Virus record (IMG/VR): IMGVR_UViG_3300043449_001609
Span: 1-64,000 of that record
Strand: one strand, 5' to 3'
DNA: 64,000 bases
Source of the DNA: a virus
Under the pieces are notes generated by a model that saw only the letters and a program-made list of their open reading frames with translations, was not told the origin of the DNA and made no database searches. The position numbers and the translations under genes are program-made. Shown here one piece after another: positions 1 through 8,155 of the stretch (positions within the stretch are counted from its first letter, which is position 1; each line of letters starts with the position of its first letter).

Positions 1-1737
1 GGAGTGTCGTTCTCAAACAACGCCGGCGCGCTTCGTGTAACTCACGACCTTCAGTACACGTCGAACACGTCGGCCATTACCAGCAATGCGCTGAACACGA
101 GTGCCAGCCGAGTCATCAACATCATCGCCGCAACGAACAACACGGGCGGCGGGACGGCTTCGCTCAGTTCGAACGTGTCGTTTTCCAATGCCAACGGGGC
201 GACGTTCTACACGAGTGCCGGCGGCGCGGTGGCGCTCAGCTACTCGGTGCCGACTGTACCAACAGCGTACGTGTCGAGTGTCAATGGCAGTTCGGGGGCG
301 ATCAGCCTCAATGTTGGGTCCAGCCTGTCCGCGTCCACAAACGGGAGCTCCATCACGTTCGGGCTGGCGTCGAACATCACGACGGCGCTCCAGAGCGCGG
401 GGGCGTACCTGACCACGGCGCGCGCGTCCAACGACGCCATCGGCCTGAACACCGCACAGACGAACGTCACGTGGACGGTCAACAGCTCCGGGCTGTCGTT
501 CAACGCTGCCGGGTACGCCGGCACGGGCACGAGTGCCACCAACGCGTCGATCACGCTGAACTCCAACGGGCTTGCGATCAGTGTTGCAGCGCCGGGCGGT
601 GGGGCTGCGATCAACGTCTCGGCGGGAACAACATCGAACAACGTGCAGACGCTTGTGTTCTCCAACAGCAACGGTGTGTCGTTTGGGCTGAACGGCTCCA
701 CTGTGACGGCAAGCGTGAATGCGGGCGGTGCTGAGAGCAACTGGATCAACCTGCTCGGGGCGAACACCGCAGGCAACACGACCGCCTCCGGCAGCACGAT
801 TGGCTGGTCCGGGTCGAACATCACGCTGAGTGGCACGAACGGTTCGCAGATCGTGATTTCTGCGCCCGCTATGTCGAGCCTCGTGGGGGCAAACGGCATC
901 TCGGTCAGCACCGCAGGCAGCACGCTGACGGTGATGAACAACTGGCTGTCCAGCTATGAAAATATCGCGTTTGTGTCTGCTGCAACCCGGACGTTCAACA
1001 TGGCGTCTGTTTCGCATTGTGTTGCGTTTGCGTTGTCGCAGCCACTGTCGGCAAGTTTCCTCCGCATACCTGTGTTGATGACGACGAACAGCACGTCTAT
1101 CGCTGCATCCGCTAACTCAAACACGGCAGGCGTGTCGCTTTTCTCCACGTACAACGCGGTAATCTACTCGCTGGGTGTCGGCGGCAACTCGGCAAGTTTG
1201 CAGTCTGTCGCATCTGGATCGGCGGGGTTCACGTTCGCCAACTCCATTTCTGTCGCGGCCAACGGATCGCAGGGCAGTTACACACAAGGGTATTCTGCGC
1301 AGGCGAACGGCAACGGCACGACGTTGACCACGCAGTACTCGGTATCGAACACGAACAGCTATCAGTTTTCGTCAACCGCGTTTACCGCGTTCACTTCGGC
1401 GCGGTACTTGGACATTCCATTTGCGAACTCCCTGCCCCCGGGAGCGTATTGGTTGGTCTTCGGCGGCTCCACGACAAGCTCGGCGTCCACCGGAGCGGCG
1501 GCGTTTTCAGCGATGACGAACTGCAACGTGCGTTACTCCAACCACTACGGAATATCGCAAGGTAACGTCGCTTTCGGGATCATGGGGAGCAGCAACCTGA
1601 CATCGGGGCCGGCTGCTCTGGGGGCAGGCTCGTTCTCCACCGCCGGCGGAGGCACAACGGCGTCGTTGCCGTACAGTGCAATTTCGTCGTGGGCGTCGCA
1701 CGTGCGGCCGTACTTCCAGATGTTGAGGTCAGCATGA
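1..1737 (+). CDS. Tail fibre / appendage protein, 5' end outside window
   Basis: The frame is open from base 1 with no upstream stop, so the gene begins before the window; the GTG at 4 is only an internal codon. The 578 visible residues are rich in Ser, Thr, Asn, Gly and Ala and almost free of charged residues, with repeated short beta-strand-like phrases such as SNGVSFGLNGSTVTAS and LNSNGLAISV. That composition is typical of trimeric beta-structured phage fibres. The last ~230 residues are less repetitive and could be a receptor-binding tip. Its stop overlaps the next start (ATGA), so it heads or continues a tail operon. Fibre role is inferred from composition and context; no enzymatic motif is seen. 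Confidence 0.7.
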   Translation, partial: GVSFSNNAGALRVTHDLQYTSNTSAITSNALNTSASRVINIIAATNNTGGGTASLSSNVSFSNANGATFYTSAGGAVALSYSVPTVPTAYVSSVNGSSGAISLNVGSSLSASTNGSSITFGLASNITTALQSAGAYLTTARASNDAIGLNTAQTNVTWTVNSSGLSFNAAGYAGTGTSATNASITLNSNGLAISVAAPGGGAAINVSAGTTSNNVQTLVFSNSNGVSFGLNGSTVTASVNAGGAESNWINLLGANTAGNTTASGSTIGWSGSNITLSGTNGSQIVISAPAMSSLVGANGISVSTAGSTLTVMNNWLSSYENIAFVSAATRTFNMASVSHCVAFALSQPLSASFLRIPVLMTTNSTSIAASANSNTAGVSLFSTYNAVIYSLGVGGNSASLQSVASGSAGFTFANSISVAANGSQGSYTQGYSAQANGNGTTLTTQYSVSNTNSYQFSSTAFTAFTSARYLDIPFANSLPPGAYWLVFGGSTTSSASTGAAAFSAMTNCNVRYSNHYGISQGNVAFGIMGSSNLTSGPAALGAGSFSTAGGGTTASLPYSAISSWASHVRPYFQMLRSA

Positions 1738-2435
1738 CGATAAGTGTGTTGCAAGTAGTATCTGGGGCTACGAATACTGGAGCGGGGTCTACGCTAGACA
1801 TTACCGTATCGGCAGGGAGCTATCTCTACCTATTTATGATTATGGGAGTGTTGAATAGAGATTTATCTTTTTCTTCCTCCCCTGCGCTTACTTGGCTCCC
1901 CCTTAATTCTCCTTTAGCGACTTCAAATGGGCTGGCGGCGACTTCTTCTCATGCTGTTTCAAGTGTAACTTCGTCAGGAACGATAACTGTAAGCGTCAAT
2001 ACCGACGGGGGAGATACTAACCCGAAAATAATACTTGTAGAGGTTGGGGATTCTTCTGGATATGATTATAGTTCTAATTGTGCTTCCTCTGGACTGATGC
2101 GTGTAGTTAGTGGGACCCCTACGGACGGGCTTACCACCCTAAAGACAGCAAAACTTTCTAAGTCTCCGGGATTACTAATTGCATTTTCTGGTCAGTATGT
2201 AGACTCTGCCCCCTTGGCTGGTACTGGATTTACAGATCATGGAGCTTACCCGATATACAATGGGGCAACTAATACTACTAGGGTAGAGTCTAAAAGGATA
2301 ACTTCCACCGATGCCGTAGAAGCTACGTTTACTCCTTCCGCAACCTCTACTTTTGGGTACACTTCCTGCTGCGCCTTTTTTCTAGAAAATGGTGCCCAGC
2401 CTGACCCACAGAACGTGGCGTGGGGGCGGGGATGA
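1734..2435 (+). CDS. Tail appendage protein, tandem paralogue A
   Basis: 233 residues, starting at the ATG that overlaps the upstream stop (ATGA). It begins MTISVLQV and ends with FFLENGAQPDPQ, both nearly repeated in the next gene, so the two are tandem paralogues. The middle is Ser/Thr/Gly-rich and probably beta-sandwich. Local DNA is richer in A and T, and uses T-ending codons more, than the flanking genes, which suggests separate acquisition. No known catalytic motif is visible. Position directly behind a fibre gene makes a receptor-binding or fibre-tip accessory role likely, but this is inference. Confidence 0.65.
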   Translation: MTISVLQVVSGATNTGAGSTLDITVSAGSYLYLFMIMGVLNRDLSFSSSPALTWLPLNSPLATSNGLAATSSHAVSSVTSSGTITVSVNTDGGDTNPKIILVEVGDSSGYDYSSNCASSGLMRVVSGTPTDGLTTLKTAKLSKSPGLLIAFSGQYVDSAPLAGTGFTDHGAYPIYNGATNTTRVESKRITSTDAVEATFTPSATSTFGYTSCCAFFLENGAQPDPQNVAWGRG

Positions 2436-3115
2436 CGATAAGTGTGTTGCAAGTTTCCAGTAACGACAACTCTGGCGGCGCGTCCACTACTTGTGCAGTT
2501 ACCCTCACGCTCAGTGCAGGGAGTGCACTTCACGTCGCCACGTTAGGGTTCGGGACGCCTACTGTTTCCGTGTCCTCCTCTCCTTCCCTAACGTGGCTTT
2601 GGGGAGGGCGCCAGCGAGAAACTATTCAGGGATACACAATAGACCAATTTGTTGCTAGTGGGGCGGCCTCCGGAAGCATAACGGTCACGGCCACGTTCAG
2701 CACCTCAAACACGCTACATGGAATCGCCATAAAAGAAATTGGGGATACGTCCGGGTTTGATGCATCTTGTTTGTGCGCGTTTTCCAGCAGTCGCTATGCG
2801 GATTTTTTTGATTCTGGAACGGATAACATCACGTCAGGAAAAACCAATAAGCTCTCCGCATCGCCAGCACTTATTTCTGGTTTTGGCACTAACGAAGGTA
2901 ACGACTTACTCGCGGGTACTGGGTTTACGCAGGATGGGGGGTTTTCTTCTGGGTACAACAACCTCCCGTGGCCGTTTATCGGAGAGTACAAACGAGTTAC
3001 CAATACAAGTCCACAAGAAGCTATCTTCAGCTCATCGACTCCATCTAATGACATTTGTTCATTTTGTGCCGTATTCCTAGAAACCGGCGCCCAACCCGAC
3101 CCCCAATGGTACTGA
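2432..3115 (+). CDS. Tail appendage protein, tandem paralogue B
   Basis: 227 residues, ATGA overlap with paralogue A. It shares the N-terminus MTISVLQV, a central LTWL motif, the phrase EIGDTSG (VGDSSG in A), LAGTGFT, and the C-terminus VFLETGAQPDPQ. The two proteins are otherwise diverged, so the duplication is not recent, but both ends are held constant, as expected if the ends fold together or attach to the same partner. Lower GC than neighbours, like paralogue A. Function unknown; likely a distal tail or fibre component by position. Confidence 0.65.
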   Translation: MTISVLQVSSNDNSGGASTTCAVTLTLSAGSALHVATLGFGTPTVSVSSSPSLTWLWGGRQRETIQGYTIDQFVASGAASGSITVTATFSTSNTLHGIAIKEIGDTSGFDASCLCAFSSSRYADFFDSGTDNITSGKTNKLSASPALISGFGTNEGNDLLAGTGFTQDGGFSSGYNNLPWPFIGEYKRVTNTSPQEAIFSSSTPSNDICSFCAVFLETGAQPDPQWY

Positions 3116-3118
3116 CCC

Positions 3119-3331
3119 ATGAAACGCATCCTCGTTCGCACATCTATCGTCGCCCCAACTCGCCTCTGGCTCGATGTCAACTGGTACGACACGGACACGC
3201 TGGAGCAGGATGGTGCGCAGTTCACTTTTGAGGACACGGGCAGTTATACTGGTGACGAACTGTACGCTGCGATCAACGATTACATCGTTTCGCAGGTCGG
3301 TGGAGAGTCCGTCAACATTCTCTGGATTTAA
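3119..3331 (+). CDS. Small conserved-type phage protein, unknown function
   Basis: 70 residues from the ATG at 3119, three bases after the preceding stop and two bases before the glycosyltransferase gene. The protein has a short strand-rich N-terminus (MKRILVRTSI), an acidic middle and a C-terminus ending NILWI. No motif is recognisable. The tight spacing on both sides supports a real cotranscribed gene in the tail-fibre operon. It could be a small tail or fibre accessory protein; I have no direct evidence for a function. Confidence 0.55.
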   Translation: MKRILVRTSIVAPTRLWLDVNWYDTDTLEQDGAQFTFEDTGSYTGDELYAAINDYIVSQVGGESVNILWI

Positions 3332-3333
3332 CC

Positions 3334-4065
3334 ATGAAGCCGCAAATCGTCACGATGGATGCGGGGCACCACAACAACGATCTGGAAGCCTCGTCTGCGC
3401 GCATACTGCAGGGCAACAGCTGGAAGAAGCAGCGGGTAATCATGCTCATCCCGGCCGGCGCCGAGATACCCACCAAGGTATACCTGTCCCACTGCTCTCT
3501 GGTGTTCCCTCCGAACCAAGCTGCGCATCGTATGGCGGCCATCGGGATGGAGGTGGGGGAAGCCTTCAGCAACTCCATCGCCAGCATCATCAACACGCCC
3601 GGCATTCAGGACTGGGAGTACCTTCTCACCATCGAGCACGACAACATCCCGCCGCAAGACGGGCTGGTGCAACTCATCAAGCGGCTGGAGGAGAACCCAT
3701 GGTTGAGCTGTGTCTCTGGCCTGTACTGGACGAAGGGCTACGCTGGCGTGCCGCAGATTTGGGGCGACCCGAAAGACCCTGTTTTGAATTTTCGTCCCCA
3801 GCCGCCGGACCCGAACGGAGGACTGGTGGAGTGTTGTGGGACTGGGATGGGGTTTGCTTTGTGGCGATTGTCCATGTTCAAGGATGAGCGCCTGCGCCGT
3901 CCGTGGTTCAAGACCGTTGCCGGCAAAGAAGGTGTCGGAACCCAAGACCTCTATTTTTTTGGGGACGCCAGAAAACATGGGTATAGGTGTGCAGTAGACT
4001 GTTCTGTTCGTGTAGGCCACTATGATTTACACGGGGCCTTCGGGCCACCAGACTATACGTGGTGA
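3334..4065 (+). CDS. Glycosyltransferase-like protein (GT-A fold, family 2 type)
   Basis: 243 residues. The sequence has an N-terminal strand-helix region, then EYLLTIEHDNIPP, which has the acidic D-containing strand end expected for a GT-A nucleotide-sugar/metal site, followed by RLEENPWLSCVSGLYWTK, a GTGMGFALW turn and the C-terminal TQDLYFFGDARKHGY segment. This order (acidic motif, Gly-rich acceptor loop, late D-x-x-F-x-x-x-A/G) is typical of phage-encoded GT2-like enzymes. It lies in the tail-fibre operon together with a SAM methyltransferase, so it may decorate a virion protein or host surface glycan; the substrate cannot be told from sequence. Confidence 0.72.
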   Translation: MKPQIVTMDAGHHNNDLEASSARILQGNSWKKQRVIMLIPAGAEIPTKVYLSHCSLVFPPNQAAHRMAAIGMEVGEAFSNSIASIINTPGIQDWEYLLTIEHDNIPPQDGLVQLIKRLEENPWLSCVSGLYWTKGYAGVPQIWGDPKDPVLNFRPQPPDPNGGLVECCGTGMGFALWRLSMFKDERLRRPWFKTVAGKEGVGTQDLYFFGDARKHGYRCAVDCSVRVGHYDLHGAFGPPDYTW

Positions 4066-4111
4066 CCAGCTTATGGTAGCATGCGCATACATTCCCGTAC
4101 AGGAGGTTTGT

Positions 4112-4609
4112 ATGCCGAAGAAATACATCAAGCAGTGGGAGCGTGGGAAATGGCCACGGCCCAGTAAAGAGGCGACGTTTTACAGCAAGTTTGACGTTTC
4201 TCCATCCGGATGTTGGTTGTGGAATGGGTGGAAAAACTCAGACGGATATGCCCTACTGCGGCGAAAAGCCGCACATCGGTTTGCTTACGAGTTGCTTCGG
4301 GGAGAAATTCCACCGGGCACGGAAATAGATCATTTGTGCAGCGTGCGCCATTGCGTGAACCCTGAGCATATGGAGTGTGTGTCTCACGCCGAAAATATAC
4401 GACGCTCGTGGGAGCGGGGAGCTAATGATGCTCGCAGGTATAGGCTGGCAGACATACACAAAGCGAAAACACACTGTCCGAACGGACATAAGTACAGCCA
4501 CGAAAACACTATAGTTGACCGCTGGAACGGCGCTAGGCGGTGTAGAATCTGTGAGACTGCAAAGTTCCACAGATACCAAGCAAAAGCAAAACTCAGGAGA
4601 GTCCCATGA
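4112..4609 (+). CDS. HNH homing-type endonuclease, free-standing
   Basis: 165 residues from ATG 4112, chosen because AGGAGG at 4101-4106 lies 5 nt upstream; the frame is open further upstream but overlaps the glycosyltransferase. The motif order is CWLWNG, then AHRFAYELLRGEIPPG, then EIDHLCSVRHCVNPEHM, the H-N-H zinc/catalytic core of phage HNH_3-type homing nucleases. The C-terminal CPNGH and CRICE pairs form a second zinc knuckle. It sits between a glycosyltransferase and a methyltransferase, and its last codons contain the CAGGAG used by the methyltransferase (ATGA overlap), so it fits the operon exactly, as expected for a mobile gene tolerated at an intergenic junction. Confidence 0.9.
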   Translation: MPKKYIKQWERGKWPRPSKEATFYSKFDVSPSGCWLWNGWKNSDGYALLRRKAAHRFAYELLRGEIPPGTEIDHLCSVRHCVNPEHMECVSHAENIRRSWERGANDARRYRLADIHKAKTHCPNGHKYSHENTIVDRWNGARRCRICETAKFHRYQAKAKLRRVP

Positions 4610-5181
4610 CAGAAGCAGCATTGGCAGAAGCAGCGCCAGAAATCATCCGCATCGACATCGGGTGCGGCAAGAACAAACAAGCCGGGCACATCGGCGTGGA
4701 TCAGTACGCCATGGAGGGCGTGGATGTGGTCTGTGACCTCGCCAGCGGCCGGTGGCCGTGGGAGGACAACTCGGTCGAGTCAGCACACTGCTCGCACTTC
4801 TTGGAGCACTTGACGAACCTGAACGACCAATGGGAGCGTGTGCACTTCTTCAATGAGCTGCACCGGGTGCTGAAGCCCGGCGGTACGTGCACCCTGATCT
4901 TCCCGCATTGGGCCAGCACACGGTACTACGGCGATCCGACGCACAAGGAGCCCTTCTCCGAGATGGGGTTTTATTACCTGTCGAAAGAGTGGCGCGCGCA
5001 GCAGGCGCCGCATACGGACATCGAGTGGAACCCGAACGGCTACACCTGCGACTTCCAAGCGGTGTGGGGTAACGGCATGCACGCTGATCTGATGACCCGC
5101 TCACAGGACTACCAGCAGTTCGCCATGAGCTGGTACAAGGAGGCCATTCAAGACCTCCACGCGACGCTGACGAAGAAATGA
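4606..5181 (+). CDS. Class I SAM-dependent methyltransferase
   Basis: 191 residues. Motif I is IRIDIGCGKNKQAGHIGVD (glycine-rich SAM loop and acidic strand-2 end), followed by DVVCDLASGRWPWEDNSVE, SHFLEHL and ELHRVLKPGGTCTLIFPHW. This is the layout of small UbiE/type-11 methyltransferases. Start ATG 4606 overlaps the HNH stop; CAGGAG lies 6 nt upstream. It sits in the tail-fibre operon behind a glycosyltransferase, suggesting sugar or protein methylation associated with fibres or surface glycans. The fold is clear; the substrate is not visible from sequence. Confidence 0.82.
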   Translation: MTEAALAEAAPEIIRIDIGCGKNKQAGHIGVDQYAMEGVDVVCDLASGRWPWEDNSVESAHCSHFLEHLTNLNDQWERVHFFNELHRVLKPGGTCTLIFPHWASTRYYGDPTHKEPFSEMGFYYLSKEWRAQQAPHTDIEWNPNGYTCDFQAVWGNGMHADLMTRSQDYQQFAMSWYKEAIQDLHATLTKK

Positions 5182-5387
5182 GCGCCACGGCATTCCAGTT
5201 TGGCGCGTTCCAGACGGACGCGTTTCAGATATGCGTGCAGACGCTCTGGAGTGCCGTGGACACGGATGCAGGGGGCAGCACGGTATGGGCACGCGTGAAC
5301 AACGCGCAGACGAACACATGGACCCAGCTGGACTCCTCCGCCGCGGCGGGCTGGACGCAACTGGACAACACGGCAGGGTCTTGCTAG
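5178..5387 (+). CDS. Small phage protein, unknown function
   Basis: 69 residues, starting in the ATGA overlap with the methyltransferase stop. The N-terminus is an imperfect FGAFQTDAFQ pattern and the rest has three repeats of a W-x-Q-L-D-like phrase (TWTQLDSSAAAGWTQLDNTAG). Short phage proteins of this kind, with QxGAFQxxAFQ openings and W-x-x-V/L repeats, are common in tail operons, but I know no assigned function. Translational coupling supports that it is expressed. Confidence 0.6.
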   Translation: MSATAFQFGAFQTDAFQICVQTLWSAVDTDAGGSTVWARVNNAQTNTWTQLDSSAAAGWTQLDNTAGSC

Positions 5388-5433
5388 GCCGGTTATTTTC
5401 TGGTTTACTTGCCACAACGTAGCGGGGTGTGTT

Positions 5434-5577
5434 ATGCCATCGAAATCAGCCAAGCAGGCCCGCACGATGCGCGCTGCCGCACACTCCCCTCAATTCGCCA
5501 AGAAACTTGGCATTCCCACCAAGGTAGCGAAGGACTTCGTTGCCGCCGACAAACGCAAATCGAAGCGAGGTAAATGA
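5434..5577 (+). CDS. Small basic phage protein (MPSKS type)
   Basis: 47 residues, rich in Lys, Arg and Ala: it begins MPSKSAKQARTMRAAAHSPQ and contains the phrase FAKKLGIP. Proteins with this opening are widespread small phage proteins found among structural genes. The start is supported by a GGGG run about 5-8 nt upstream and by the tight tandem with the next three small basic genes. It is likely a minor head or tail component, or a DNA-binding small protein; function unknown. Confidence 0.7.
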   Translation: MPSKSAKQARTMRAAAHSPQFAKKLGIPTKVAKDFVAADKRKSKRGK

Positions 5578-5578
5578 C

Positions 5579-5707
5579 ATGGCCGAGTCCAAGAAGATGG
5601 TCAAACGGGAGATTGCGTTCTTCAAGAAGAAGGGCGCTCCGAAGGACATGATCGCGCACGAGAAGGCGGAAGCTAAATCGGCCGGCAAGAAAAAGGGGAA
5701 GAAGTGA
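5579..5707 (+). CDS. Small lysine-rich phage protein
   Basis: 42 residues, ending in a Lys-rich tail (KSAGKKKGKK). One base separates it from the preceding stop, and its TGA overlaps the next ATG. The protein has an amphipathic helix (KKMVKREIAFFKKKGAP) before the basic tail. It is the second of four consecutive small, highly basic genes. Nucleic-acid or membrane binding is possible; no assigned function. Confidence 0.65.
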   Translation: MAESKKMVKREIAFFKKKGAPKDMIAHEKAEAKSAGKKKGKK

Positions 5708-5931
5708 TGCCAACGCCCAACCCTAACGCCAAACCTCGTCGCGCCTCCACGGAGCCGACTGAGGAGCAGAAGCAGATGGCACGCGACGCCGAGACGGATC
5801 GCCTGCAGCGTGCTGCAGCGAAAAGCGCACCAACCACCAAGACGACCATGGGCAAACGATTCGCCAAAGGCGGCGGCGTTCGTGGTGGCGGCTGCGCGTC
5901 CAAGGGCGTCGGTCGCGGCATGATGCGGTAA
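5707..5931 (+). CDS. Small phage protein with Gly/Arg-rich C-terminus
   Basis: 74 residues from ATG 5707 (overlapping the upstream stop; an upstream GTG is a poorer choice). The first ~45 residues are charged and helical; the end is GKRFAKGGGVRGGGCASKGV followed by GRGMMR. C-termini of the form RGGGxAxxGxGRGxM(x)R are a recognisable signature of small proteins next to virion genes in many phages. Role unknown; probably virion-associated by context. Confidence 0.72.
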   Translation: MPTPNPNAKPRRASTEPTEEQKQMARDAETDRLQRAAAKSAPTTKTTMGKRFAKGGGVRGGGCASKGVGRGMMR

Positions 5932-5942
5932 GGAGGTGTGTG

Positions 5943-6197
5943 ATGGCCAAGTCTCCCGCGTGGCAGCGTAAGGAAGGCAAGAACCCCGAAGGCGGCTTGA
6001 ACGCGAAGGGCCGCGCCTCCTACAACAAGGCGAACCCCGGCAAGCCGGGCCTCAAGCGTCCGCAGCCAGAAGGCGGCTCGCGCCGCGATTCGTTCTGCGC
6101 TCGCATGAAAGGCATGAAGAAAAAGCTCACCAGCTCCGAGACTGCCAAAGACCCGGACAGCCGGATCAACAAGAGCCTCCGGGCATGGAAATGCTGA
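5943..6197 (+). CDS. Small conserved phage protein (SPAWQRKEGKNPEGGLN type)
   Basis: 84 residues from ATG 5943, AGGAGG immediately upstream (5932-5937). The N-terminal phrase SPAWQRKEGKNPEGGLNAKG and the following SYNK, RRDSFCARMKGMKK and KSLRAWKC segments match a very common family of small phage proteins usually carried beside head or tail genes. The biochemical role is not established. The four small basic genes from 5434 to 6197 form one block directly before the tailspike genes. Confidence 0.78.
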   Translation: MAKSPAWQRKEGKNPEGGLNAKGRASYNKANPGKPGLKRPQPEGGSRRDSFCARMKGMKKKLTSSETAKDPDSRINKSLRAWKC

Positions 6198-6198
6198 C

Positions 6199-8154
6199 AT
6201 GCAGAACTTCTTTGATGTAGTGCAGACACGAACCGGCGACGCCATTTATGGCGCGTCTGTGAGCGTGTACGACGCATCAGGAGCGTTGGCCACCATATAC
6301 AGCGACAACGGCACTACCCAACAGGTAAACCCGCTCACCACGAACGAGGACGGAGAGTATTCGTTTTACGCTGCGAACGGGCGGTACTCCCTCACTATCA
6401 CGGCTTCCGGGTACGACGCTCAGACGCGCGGCGGCATTGTGCTGTACGACGCCAGCGGTGCACTGGAGTGGGTGTGGGCGGAAGACTACGGTGCTGTCGG
6501 TGACGGTACAACTGACGACACGGATGCGCTGAGAACTGCGCTTGCTGTGGGCGGCCACGTAGTCCTCCGCGATGGAGCGACGTACCTGATTTCTTCTGGG
6601 CTCACGTTCACCAACGGTTCCGGTCTGGTGTGCCCAAACGGGTACGCGTGGCTGAAAGCCAAGACGGGCGCTGGCGGTTTCTTTGCTACCAACGTCGGAA
6701 CGCCGAGAACGGGCACCGACAAGAACATGATCGTTTGCACCAGCGCGGATGATCTGACGCTGGACGGCATAGGGTTCACCACCGACGGTGTCATGCAGGT
6801 GGTTCTGCACGGCGTGCGGGTAACGGCTGGCACGGAGACGTACGGTTTCTCGTTCCGCCGGTTGCGCTTCTCCAACTGGCCTGTTGGCGTAATGGTTGTG
6901 TGCAACTCGCTGGGCGCGGCGCCCAACAAGATCATTGATATTGAGTCTGCGAATGGTTGCTACGTTACCAACGACAACACATATTGGTTTGGCGGCACCC
7001 CCCAGACAACTGTTGTGGAGGTGGACAACGACCGTTTGGGCGGCGTTGCTTCCAGCCCCGGTGTAATTCGCATCGCATCAGTAAAGAACATCCTGTTCTC
7101 TGGCGGGGCACTGTTAAGCTACGGGCAGCAGACGGACGTTGTGAACCTGACCGGCACATCGGGCAACAAGACCGCTGGCTGGGACATCGAGATTGGCACT
7201 GTGGACGGCGTGGGCGAAGTCGTTGACATTTTTGCCAACGCTAACAACGTGCGCGTCGGGCACGTAAAAAACACGTACAACGACGCCCTCAAGCTCATTC
7301 ACGGCGCGCAGGGAAACAAGATTACGCTCGGCGTCTCCGAGAACTCCGGGCGTTCCGTTGTCGTGCTGAGCGGGTCCAACTCTGCAGATCAAGACACCAA
7401 GGGCAACTCGGTCACTGTGGGAACCGTGCGTAACCCCGGAACATATGGGCTGGGTACGACTGCGCAGACACAGGTTGTCCTGTTCCTCCTCTCGACGGGA
7501 ACGTACAAGCCGGTAAGTAACCACGTGCACATCCAGAACGTCATCGGTGATGGTGTCAATCTGGACTATGTCGTCCATGATGGCAGCGGTGCGTCAAACA
7601 ACGACAACAGCATCATCATAGATCGCGCACAGGGATGGGCGATAGCCAGCACAGGCGGGTCCACACCCGGGTCTGGCAGCAGCAACTATCAAGTTCAGTG
7701 CACGTCGCCGTGCTATACGATGATGGCGTTGTCTGGCGATCAGACGGGTATCGTTACTGCGACGGACACCGTCGTCGACTGGGGCGAAACCATTGTTGAT
7801 CTTGAAGGTCTTGCGGACCTCGTAAACAACAAGATCACCGTGAAGTGGCCCGGGCTGTATCAGTTTGAGGCATCTGCCCGTTTGAATGCGCAGGCGGTTG
7901 GGGCAACGGATCAGTGGCGGCTGACGCTGTACAAGGCGGGCACATCCCCTGTTGTGTCTGGACGTGGGCGCATCCAGTTCACCGCCACCAACGATGAAAC
8001 GATAACTGTGCGCGCCACCATATACGTGGACTACAACGACGTCGGTACGACGTTCGCTGATTTCTCTGTCAAGTTCTACCAGACCACCGGGGTGGATCGC
8101 ACGGTGTCTGATGCCAACACCATGACGTACTTCTCCGCAACACGGATCAAGTGA
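6199..8154 (+). CDS. Tailspike 1: anchor domain, beta-helix, C1q-like tip
   Basis: 651 residues. Residues 1-~88 form a carboxypeptidase-regulatory/Ig-like beta-sandwich anchor (MQNFFDVVQTRTGDAIYGAS), almost repeated in the next gene. From ~95 the sequence WAEDYGAVGDGTTDDTDALR is the classic entry to a pectate-lyase-type right-handed beta-helix, as in phage depolymerase spikes, and repeated short strands follow to ~490. The last ~150 residues (WPGLYQFEASARL...FSVKFYQ) look like a C1q/TNF-type trimerisation or binding tip. It probably binds and may degrade host surface polysaccharide. Catalytic residues cannot be assigned from sequence alone. Confidence 0.85.
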   Translation: MQNFFDVVQTRTGDAIYGASVSVYDASGALATIYSDNGTTQQVNPLTTNEDGEYSFYAANGRYSLTITASGYDAQTRGGIVLYDASGALEWVWAEDYGAVGDGTTDDTDALRTALAVGGHVVLRDGATYLISSGLTFTNGSGLVCPNGYAWLKAKTGAGGFFATNVGTPRTGTDKNMIVCTSADDLTLDGIGFTTDGVMQVVLHGVRVTAGTETYGFSFRRLRFSNWPVGVMVVCNSLGAAPNKIIDIESANGCYVTNDNTYWFGGTPQTTVVEVDNDRLGGVASSPGVIRIASVKNILFSGGALLSYGQQTDVVNLTGTSGNKTAGWDIEIGTVDGVGEVVDIFANANNVRVGHVKNTYNDALKLIHGAQGNKITLGVSENSGRSVVVLSGSNSADQDTKGNSVTVGTVRNPGTYGLGTTAQTQVVLFLLSTGTYKPVSNHVHIQNVIGDGVNLDYVVHDGSGASNNDNSIIIDRAQGWAIASTGGSTPGSGSSNYQVQCTSPCYTMMALSGDQTGIVTATDTVVDWGETIVDLEGLADLVNNKITVKWPGLYQFEASARLNAQAVGATDQWRLTLYKAGTSPVVSGRGRIQFTATNDETITVRATIYVDYNDVGTTFADFSVKFYQTTGVDRTVSDANTMTYFSATRIK

Positions 8155-8155
8155 C

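Noticed and set aside
13-1017. Long minus-strand frame of 334 codons opposite the first tail-fibre gene
   Set aside because: Arg/His-rich shadow of a GC-rich gene with no ribosome-binding site and no protein-like composition. The same applies to the long antisense frames at 11350-12879, 19017-20255, 20539-21813, 21844-23589, 26812-29154, 57328-59562 and 60208-61416.
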